Below, piece by piece: positions 6,287-11,444 of a stretch of 11,444 nucleotides of DNA; positions within the stretch are counted from its first letter, which is position 1; each line of letters opens with the position of its first letter. The position numbers and the translations under genes are program-made. A model generated the notes under the pieces. That model searched no databases and was not told where the DNA came from. It saw only the letters and a list, made by a program, of their open reading frames with translations. The stretch is taken from NCBI GenBank assembly GCA_009786175.1, contig WQTQ01000157.1, positions 1 to 11,444 on the forward strand, read 5' to 3'. Origin of the DNA: Bacillota bacterium. GTDB lineage: Bacteria > Bacillota_A > Clostridia > Lachnospirales > WQUN01.

Positions 6287-7537
6287 ATGTACAAAAAGAA
6301 ATATTTTGCGTTTTTTATGATTTTATTGGCACTGGTTATGATTATGCCAACTATAGAAATTTCGGCTTCCCAGGCGGTACTGCGGGAGCGGCGCGAACGG
6401 CTGCGCGAAGTAGAGCAGCGGCGCGATGCCCAAAGAAACCAAGTACGCGAAGCGGAGACATTGCTTCGCGGCCACCGTGCGGAAATTGAAAATCTGCTGC
6501 AGCGTATGCGTGATTATTCTCAGCGGATGATAGATGCCCATGCAGACTTGGAAGAAATAGAATATACACTGCTGCAAACAGAAATCAGGCAGATTTACGC
6601 CATAGAAGAGCTTGAACAAGCCCGCATAGACCGCGACATTAAGGAAGAAATATTTCACGCGCGCCTTAGGGCCATGCACGAAGGCGGAACCGCCGGGCAT
6701 TTAAGTGTTTTGTTTCAGGCCAATACGTTTACGGAATTTTTGTTGGGGCTTGAGCAGATACGTGACATAGCCAAGTTTGACCAGCAGGTACTTAACAACA
6801 TGCAGGAAGCGGAAGCGCGGGTAGAAGAGAAAATTGACCAGTTATCCCGTGTAACTACGGCATTTGAAATTACGTACCAACAGCAGCAAATTGCCATTGA
6901 AGAAATGTACGCCGCCATAGAAGCAAATACACAATTTCTATACTCCTTGCAGCAAGACGAAGCCCAAGCGGCACTGTTGCTGGAAATAGAAGAGATAACA
7001 TTGCGCTCTTTAGAGGAAGAATTTGGCGTAGCCCAGCGTCTGATGCGCGAAGCGGAAAGCGCGGAACAAGCCCGCCAAGAGCAGGAGCGTATTGCCCAAG
7101 AGTTGGCCCAGCGGGCCGCCGCCCAAACAAATACAAATTTTGGGGGAACATTCGCCTGGCCTGTACCCGGCCATGCGCGTATATCAAGCCACTTTGGTAC
7201 CCGCACGCACCCAATACGCCGCACACGGGAACATCACTCCGGTATTGACATACCCGCCCCGGGCGGCACACGTATTATTGCCGCCGAAGCCGGTGTTGTA
7301 ACCTTGGCCCAGTGGCATGGCGGCTTTGGCCTTACCGTAATAATCGACCACGGAAATGGGTACAGTACGCTTTATGCCCATAACTTCCGCAACAGAGTGT
7401 CCGTAGGCCAGCGTGTTACCCGTGGCCAGCATATAGCAGACGTTGGCACAACAGGGGTATCCACCGGTAACCACCTGCACTTTGAAGTAAGGCGGAACGG
7501 CGTGCCTGTTAACCCGCTGCCGTACGTGGGTAGATAA
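6287..7537 (+). CDS. Secreted coiled-coil M23 family peptidase, probable FtsEX-controlled cell-wall hydrolase
   Basis: The 416-residue precursor begins with an Sec signal peptide (MYKKKYFAFFMILLALVMIM, likely cut near AS-Q29). Residues about 30-280 are almost pure charged coiled coil. Within it, RAMHEGGTAGHLSVLFQANTF (130-148 region) followed by TEFLLGLEQIRDI resembles the conserved segment of PcsB/CwlO/EnvC-type proteins. Residues about 288-413 are an M23 (LytM) metallopeptidase domain. Zinc ligands are present as HSGID (His317, Asp321) and His398 of HLHFE, with catalytic His365 (YAH) and His396. All key residues are intact, so it should cut peptide cross-links itself, unlike EnvC whose LytM domain is degenerate and only activates amidases. 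The coiled coil would bind the FtsX loop. The ribosome site is weak (GGGGAT, about 11 nt before ATG). It is the last gene of the operon. An out-of-frame ATG at 6268 opens only a short reading frame and is not used. Confidence 0.88.
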   Translation: MYKKKYFAFFMILLALVMIMPTIEISASQAVLRERRERLREVEQRRDAQRNQVREAETLLRGHRAEIENLLQRMRDYSQRMIDAHADLEEIEYTLLQTEIRQIYAIEELEQARIDRDIKEEIFHARLRAMHEGGTAGHLSVLFQANTFTEFLLGLEQIRDIAKFDQQVLNNMQEAEARVEEKIDQLSRVTTAFEITYQQQQIAIEEMYAAIEANTQFLYSLQQDEAQAALLLEIEEITLRSLEEEFGVAQRLMREAESAEQARQEQERIAQELAQRAAAQTNTNFGGTFAWPVPGHARISSHFGTRTHPIRRTREHHSGIDIPAPGGTRIIAAEAGVVTLAQWHGGFGLTVIIDHGNGYSTLYAHNFRNRVSVGQRVTRGQHIADVGTTGVSTGNHLHFEVRRNGVPVNPLPYVGR

Positions 7538-7546
7538 AAGATATAG

Positions 7547-7602
7547 GGCATTTCTCCTTTAGCTCCGAATCGCTTCGCGATAGTCGCTTCAGGAGAAATG
7601 CC
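7547..7602. terminator. Branched palindrome between convergent operons, probable bidirectional terminator
   Basis: Arms GGCATTTCTCCT (7547-7558) and AGGAGAAATGCC (7591-7602) are perfectly complementary over 12 bases. Inside, ATCGC-TTC-GCGAT (7569-7581) forms its own hairpin, and TCGCTTC occurs twice (7570-7576, 7584-7590). The element starts 9 bases after the M23 peptidase stop and ends 21 bases before the stop of the converging epimerase gene. Rightward it is followed by TTATTTGC, leftward by CTATATCTTTTATC, so both sides are U-rich but not perfect runs. It probably ends both operons. Its size and symmetry also fit a dispersed palindromic repeat. Confidence 0.65.
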
Positions 7603-7623
7603 TTATTTGCTATTCTCTGCTTA

Positions 7624-8481
7624 TCAGTTTACATAAATGGAATGCCAGAAGGATTTTACTTCGCCCGGCGGCAAAATATGATTGCCCCGCTTATTTACAT
7701 AATCTCCGTCAAAATCTTGATAATCCGGCAGGCCGTCCCAGGGCTCTAGGCAGATAAAGGGCGCGCCCGGTTGGGTCCATACCCCAAAATGTTGGGCGTC
7801 AAACTCCATGGTTATTGTATTCGAATTTTTGACAGATTTTAACGCGACTTTCTTCACGTCTGTATCAACAAGCACCAGGGTAAGATATTTTTCAAACAAA
7901 TTGTATGAAATGGGCAATTGCCCGTTTTGCAGGCATAACTGGAATGTTTCATTTGACATAAGGCCGTCATCGGTAATTTTGACGCAGGTTAACGCATCCA
8001 TGCCCTCAAACTCCAGGTAATAATCCGTGATGTTTTGGCAGTTAAACCCGGGGTGCGCACCCACGGCAAAGACTAAATTTTCGTTGTCCGACGGGTTGGT
8101 AATTTTGTACTCTGCTTTAAGGCAGCTGCCGTCCAGGGTAAAAATTACTTCCAGCAAAAACGCGAAAGGGTATACCTGCCGCAAGGCGGGGGTGTCTTTT
8201 AACGCGAATGTAAGCTTGTTTGGCTCTGCGGTTACGGTAAATTCGTTGTCGCGGGCAAAGCCGTGGCCGCCCATTTCAAATTGCTGTCCGTTGCAGCTGT
8301 ACATATTATTTTTCGAACGGCCAACCATGGGGAACAGCACAGGAGAACGCCTGCCCCAGAACGGAGCTTCCCCCTGCCAAAGCAGTTCTGTGTTTGTTTT
8401 TTTGCATATTACGCTATATAGTTCCGCCCCCATACTGTTGACGGTAACTTTTAAATTATCAGATTCTATGGTGTACAACAT
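7624..8481 (-). CDS. Aldose 1-epimerase family protein (LacX-type)
   Basis: The 285-residue cytosolic protein belongs to the galactose mutarotase-like fold, in the LacX-like branch. These enzymes interconvert alpha and beta anomers of sugars or sugar phosphates; the exact substrate of LacX-type members is uncertain. Visible motifs include NSMGAELYSV near 15-24, WGRRSPVLFPMVGR (42-55), MGGHGFARD (His73) and GAHPGFN (His143), the two expected catalytic or binding histidines, and ICLEPWDGLPD, with Glu246 as the likely general base. Length and motif order match the family, so it appears intact. Its ATG lies only 11 bp after the stop of the ABC exporter gene. A strong GGGAGGT ribosome site overlaps that stop region, which implies translational coupling as the last gene of the leftward operon. 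Confidence 0.88.
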   Translation of the reverse strand: MLYTIESDNLKVTVNSMGAELYSVICKKTNTELLWQGEAPFWGRRSPVLFPMVGRSKNNMYSCNGQQFEMGGHGFARDNEFTVTAEPNKLTFALKDTPALRQVYPFAFLLEVIFTLDGSCLKAEYKITNPSDNENLVFAVGAHPGFNCQNITDYYLEFEGMDALTCVKITDDGLMSNETFQLCLQNGQLPISYNLFEKYLTLVLVDTDVKKVALKSVKNSNTITMEFDAQHFGVWTQPGAPFICLEPWDGLPDYQDFDGDYVNKRGNHILPPGEVKSFWHSIYVN

Positions 8482-8492
8482 GGCGTACCTCC

Positions 8493-10634
8493 CTATGGGT
8501 TTACAGGTTCTGCTTTGCGGCTGTTTTGTCTTTGAGCCATTACCAAGTCATAATAAATGCCGCGCTGTCTTAGCAGTTCCGCATGAGTGCCAACTTCCGC
8601 TACACCGCCGTCTTTTAGTACAACCAACCGGTCTGCGTTGCGTAAAGTAGATAAACGGTGGGCGATGGCAATTGTTGTACGCCCTTTTGTTATGCGGTTC
8701 AAACTTTCCTGTATCAACGATTCTGTTTCCACGTCCAGCGAGCTTGTGGCTTCGTCTAATATCAAAATTTCCGGGTTTTTAATTATGGCACGGGCAATGG
8801 ACAAGCGTTGACGTTCGCCGCCGGACAAGGATTGGCCGCCCTCGCCAATTGGCGTATTGTAACCGTCGGGGCTTTTCATTATAAAATCGTGGGCTTCGGC
8901 AGCTTTGGCGGCGGCAACTACCTCTTCAACAGTTGCACCGGCCTTACCGTAGGCGATATTTTCCAAAAATGTGCCCGCGAACAGGAAGCTGTCCTGGAAC
9001 ACCACGCCCATATTTTCATGTAAATGGGTAGTTTCCATTGCGCGCAGGTCTGTATCGTTAATGGTAATTTTGCCGGTGTTAGGGTCGTACAGGCGCATTG
9101 CCAGGTTTATAAGTGTAGATTTGCCAACGCCGGATTTACCAACAAGGCCAATCATTTCACCCGGTTTGATTTCCAGACTGACACCCTTTAGGACAGGCTC
9201 GTAAGATTTGTAGCCAAAGTACACATTATCGAAGGCAACGCCGCCGGCAATAGGTACGTTTTCTGGCTGTGGAGGCGATGTGATTTCAGATTCGTCGTCC
9301 AATAGCTCAAATACTTTTACCATACTGGTTGTGGTTTGGGCAAACCAGCGGGGCAACTGCGTTAGCCAGCGCAGCGGCATAAAAATTGCCCACAAATACA
9401 TAGTGAACTGTAACAAGGCACCAAGAGTCAGCGTACCGTTGAGTACCATCATTCCGCCTACAAATAAAACTATAAATTCGCCGGAGCCAACTAAAAATAT
9501 TAATGGCTGGAACAACAAGCCCCATAATGCTTCATTTTTAGAAGACATTGTTGCCAGCTCGAAAGTAGCGTTAGAAAATTTTTCAATTTCACGCTTTTCG
9601 TTACCGAATGATTTAACCGTGCGGATACCTTTGATTATGTCGTGCAGAATAGAGTTAACCCGTGAACTCCTGCGCCATTCCCGCTCAAACCTTGCCCGTA
9701 TAAATGTTTGGAAGGCATTTATAAGAAAAACAACAATAGGTACGGGTATCAAAACCCATAATGCCAGTTGCCAATTGATAACAAACAAAATTATAACGGA
9801 GATTATAAACATGGCCACCACTTCAATAATCCAGCGGCCCATAGAATTGACAAAGTCGCTTACAACACCGGTGTCATCCATAACCCGGCGTATTAGGTCG
9901 CCCGGTGTGCGCTTGGCAAACAGGGTCATAGAGTGGCTTTGTACTTTTGCGTATGCCGTTGAACGTATATCATTGGAAATAGTCATGGTAGCCTTGTTAA
10001 AAATCCTGGCAGTAATTATGAAAGTACACTCACCGGCGAGACGGATGGCCGTCATTATACCTATAATTACCATAATATCTGCCCATGTACCTACTTGCGG
10101 TTCAAAGTGATTGTCTACAAGCATACGGAAAAATATTGGGAAAGTGAGTAATGCGCCAAAAGCAAGCATTGCAAATATCTGAGATGTAATTATTGTTTTT
10201 GCCTGAGGTTTGAAGAATCCAAACGCCCTTTTTACAACCGTTAATTTGCTGTAGCAGAACACGCAAACACTAAGCTCTGTCATCATTGGGCGGCCGCATT
10301 TTTCGCAAACTCGTTTTTCTGCTTCCTCGGGAATATACGCCGTGCCGGACAAATTGTAGAAATTTATGATTTTGCAAAGCTCACCGGCAGGTTTTAGGCC
10401 GCTCATGGTAAAGCGGCACAGAACTCTGTCCGGTGCGTTTTCGAAGGTAACATAAATTAAGCCGCAGCCTACGCCGGGTTTAACAAATGCTTCCTTAACA
10501 TCTTTTGCGTGCAAAGTGAAAATTACTTCGCCATTTTCCTCGCCGGTAATCGTGCCGCTTTCCGAAAAAATTAATTTGCCGGAAGTTGGGGACATGTCCA
10601 GCCCAAGGTCGTATTCAAAAGTGAATTGTTTCAT
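8493..10634 (-). CDS. ABC exporter (fused TMD-ATPase) with N-terminal zinc-ribbon extension, DUF1854-associated type
   Basis: The 713-residue protein is an exporter half-transporter of the ABCB type, expected to work as a homodimer. Residues 1-105 form a hydrophilic, probably beta-rich domain. Residues 110-127 are a CxxC-x10-CxxC zinc ribbon (Cys110, 113, 124, 127: VCEKCGRP...VCVFCYSK). About six membrane segments lie between 147 and 425, with the coupling sequence TPGDLIRRVMDDTGVVSDF at 243-261. The ATPase domain (about 465-700) has Walker A GKSGVGKST (499-507), Q-loop Gln547, signature LSGGERQR (603-610), Walker B ILILDEATSSLD (Glu628 as catalytic base) and H-loop His659. All motifs are intact. 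The zinc-ribbon extension is not part of ordinary exporters and is typical of those encoded next to DUF1854 proteins, as here. In some Proteobacteria such pairs carry cyanophycin-related names from gene neighbourhood only. The substrate is unknown. GAGGAG precedes the ATG by about 7 nt. Confidence 0.88.
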   Translation of the reverse strand: MKQFTFEYDLGLDMSPTSGKLIFSESGTITGEENGEVIFTLHAKDVKEAFVKPGVGCGLIYVTFENAPDRVLCRFTMSGLKPAGELCKIINFYNLSGTAYIPEEAEKRVCEKCGRPMMTELSVCVFCYSKLTVVKRAFGFFKPQAKTIITSQIFAMLAFGALLTFPIFFRMLVDNHFEPQVGTWADIMVIIGIMTAIRLAGECTFIITARIFNKATMTISNDIRSTAYAKVQSHSMTLFAKRTPGDLIRRVMDDTGVVSDFVNSMGRWIIEVVAMFIISVIILFVINWQLALWVLIPVPIVVFLINAFQTFIRARFEREWRRSSRVNSILHDIIKGIRTVKSFGNEKREIEKFSNATFELATMSSKNEALWGLLFQPLIFLVGSGEFIVLFVGGMMVLNGTLTLGALLQFTMYLWAIFMPLRWLTQLPRWFAQTTTSMVKVFELLDDESEITSPPQPENVPIAGGVAFDNVYFGYKSYEPVLKGVSLEIKPGEMIGLVGKSGVGKSTLINLAMRLYDPNTGKITINDTDLRAMETTHLHENMGVVFQDSFLFAGTFLENIAYGKAGATVEEVVAAAKAAEAHDFIMKSPDGYNTPIGEGGQSLSGGERQRLSIARAIIKNPEILILDEATSSLDVETESLIQESLNRITKGRTTIAIAHRLSTLRNADRLVVLKDGGVAEVGTHAELLRQRGIYYDLVMAQRQNSRKAEPVNP

Positions 10635-10649
10635 GGTAGATCTCCTCTT

Positions 10650-10677
10650 AAGCGGCTACGCTTGGGGCAGAGCCCCA
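10650..10677. repeat. Tandem small hairpins between the DUF1854 and ABC exporter genes
   Basis: Two stem-loops lie side by side in the 49-bp gap. AAGCG-GCTA-CGCTT spans 10650-10663, and GGGGC-AGA-GCCCC spans 10664-10676 (extendable by a T-A pair that competes with the first stem). In the leftward transcript they sit just upstream of the GAGGAG ribosome site of the exporter. No U-run follows in either direction, so they are unlikely to stop transcription fully. They could stabilise one part of the mRNA or set the ratio of the two proteins. The second resembles the TAGGGC-AGAG-GCCCTA hairpin at 3513-3528. Confidence 0.5.
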
Positions 10678-10683
10678 TTGGAA

Positions 10684-11202
10684 TTAGAACAGGTAAGCGT
10701 CCAGTTTGCGCATACTGTGACGGCTTAGGTTTGCCACATCGGAAATTACATAGCGGTTGCCGTCCACGTCAAAAATTAGTACGCTGGTATTTGTAACCAT
10801 ACGGATATTGCGGCTTACATCTTTTACTGCGCAGTTTTTTACGTACTCCTTACCTTGCTTATTCCTAAGACGCAGCTCCATGTACACATAGCCCAACTTG
10901 TCTTGAATGGATACAACGTCGATTACATCCGGGGCATAGTAACGGTTGTCCAGTTCCTTTATAACAACCTCCTGCTGGTCTTGTGGCAGGTCTGCAATGG
11001 CTTTTAGTATGCCAATTTCCTTGTTCTCTGTGTCTGCTACAGAAATATACTCCATTGGCATGGCAAGGGGCATTACGCGCCGCAAGATAACATGCTTGTG
11101 ATCTTCGTCTTTGTACTTTAGGCCAACAAAGCCGCCTTCCGTAGCGTAAAATTTTGTCTGTTTTAAATCCAATATTCCTAAGTCCATTTGAATAGAGCTC
11201 AA
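10684..11202 (-). CDS. DUF1854 domain protein, partner of the ABC exporter
   Basis: The product is 172 residues, soluble, with no signal peptide or cysteine pair. It carries the DUF1854 pattern: RRVMPLAMPMEYISVAD near 41-57, ELDNRYYAPDVIDVVSIQDK at 83-102 with a beta-strand rich stretch after it, and the hallmark end IFDVDGNRYVISDVANLSR at 143-161 followed by a short helix. DUF1854 has no proven activity that I know of. Its recurrent pairing with a zinc-ribbon ABC exporter suggests an accessory or regulatory subunit of the transporter. The start is not certain: TTG 11202 has AAAGGGA 9 nt upstream, whereas the in-frame ATG at 11187 (giving 167 residues starting MDLGIL) better fits the family start but lacks a clear ribosome site. 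The gene follows the dehydrogenase by 26 bp and precedes the exporter by 49 bp on the same strand. Confidence 0.85.
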   Translation of the reverse strand: MSSIQMDLGILDLKQTKFYATEGGFVGLKYKDEDHKHVILRRVMPLAMPMEYISVADTENKEIGILKAIADLPQDQQEVVIKELDNRYYAPDVIDVVSIQDKLGYVYMELRLRNKQGKEYVKNCAVKDVSRNIRMVTNTSVLIFDVDGNRYVISDVANLSRHSMRKLDAYLF

Positions 11203-11228
11203 TTTATATCGTCCCTTTCATAGTCAAT

Positions 11229-11444
11229 TTACACCATTACGGCTCCGCCGCATACGGGGATGTTAACGCCTGTTACGTAGCTTGACAGGTCAGATGCCAA
11301 GAATAGCACTGCGTTAGCAATTTCCTGGTCTGTGCCGCGGCGGGCTAGGGGAATTTTTTGTGAATATTCCGGGGCTATTTCTGTACCGTTTTTGCGGTCG
11401 TTATCGCTTATAGTCCAGCCGGGCGAAACTTGGTTTACAGTAAT
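11229..11444 (-). CDS. Short-chain dehydrogenase/reductase (SDR), C-terminal part
   Basis: The last 71 codons plus a TAA (11231-11229) of an SDR oxidoreductase are present; the rest lies beyond the right edge. The start of the visible part, ITVNQVSPGWT, is the conserved 'VN-x-(V/I)-x-PG' segment after the active-site helix. Then come IPLARRGTDQEIANAVLFLAS and DLSSYVTGVNIPVCGG, the classical SDR end pattern with the terminal 'D-GG'-like turn (here V-C-G-G). These NAD(P)-dependent enzymes act on alcohols, sugars or acyl chains; the Rossmann nucleotide motif and the Tyr-Lys active site are off-window, so the substrate cannot be guessed. It is the most upstream visible gene of the leftward operon, and the operon promoter must lie outside. 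Confidence 0.88.
   Translation of the reverse strand: MTVNQVSPGWTISDNDRKNGTEIAPEYSQKIPLARRGTDQEIANAVLFLASDLSSYVTGVNIPVCGGAVMV

Noticed and set aside
8027..8650. A 207-codon plus-strand frame spanning the epimerase-exporter junction
   Set aside because: It runs antisense to two intact genes, has no ribosome site and a low-complexity translation without recognisable motifs.
9280..10110. A 276-codon open frame on the plus strand opposite the ABC exporter
   Set aside because: It lies wholly antisense to the membrane domain of a well-supported exporter, has no family resemblance, and is explained by codon bias of the true gene.
1..11444. Mobile elements, CRISPR arrays, toxin-antitoxin or phage-defence genes
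   Set aside because: No transposase or integrase motif, no regularly spaced repeats and no recognisable defence domain were seen in any supported gene.

Overview
The window looks like a chromosomal segment of a Clostridia-type Firmicute, most likely a Lachnospiraceae-like anaerobe. This rests on strong AGGAGG-type ribosome sites, a lipoprotein signal with an LTAC lipobox, a CdaR/PucR regulator followed by ftsE-ftsX and an M23 hydrolase, and protein style. The taxon is inferred from gene content only. No rRNA, tRNA, CRISPR array, transposase or phage gene was seen.

Left part (1-1440, minus strand). The first 24 codons of an unrecognised gene leave the window at position 1. Upstream of it lies what appears to be a broken ABC-type extracellular solute-binding lipoprotein. 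A 142-residue N-terminal piece carries the signal peptide and lipobox. A 275-residue C-terminal piece follows in another frame, and the middle of the protein appears to be missing. An extended -10 promoter with a perfect 12-bp inverted repeat laid over it sits just before the lipoprotein start.

Centre-left (1575-3362, plus strand). A 595-residue cytosolic DUF4838-type protein with an alpha-glucuronidase-like N-terminal domain, probably a glycan-active enzyme of unknown substrate, is divergent from the lipoprotein.

Centre (3418-7537, plus strand). A recognisable promoter and a leader of about 100 nt with two hairpins precede a tight operon: CdaR/PucR-family regulator, ftsE, ftsX, and a secreted coiled-coil M23 peptidase. 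FtsE (ATPase) and FtsX (membrane protein) would form the complex that gates cell-wall cleavage during division. The M23 protein is the obvious effector, and its zinc and catalytic residues are present. A large palindromic element at 7547-7602 lies between this operon and the converging one.

Right part (7624-11444, minus strand). A leftward operon runs in the order: short-chain dehydrogenase (only the C-terminus is in the window), DUF1854 protein, ABC exporter with a zinc-ribbon N-terminal extension, LacX-type aldose 1-epimerase. The exporter and DUF1854 form a recognisable but functionally obscure pair. The flanking dehydrogenase and epimerase hint at a carbohydrate-related substrate. This pair is the best candidate for an under-described system in the window.
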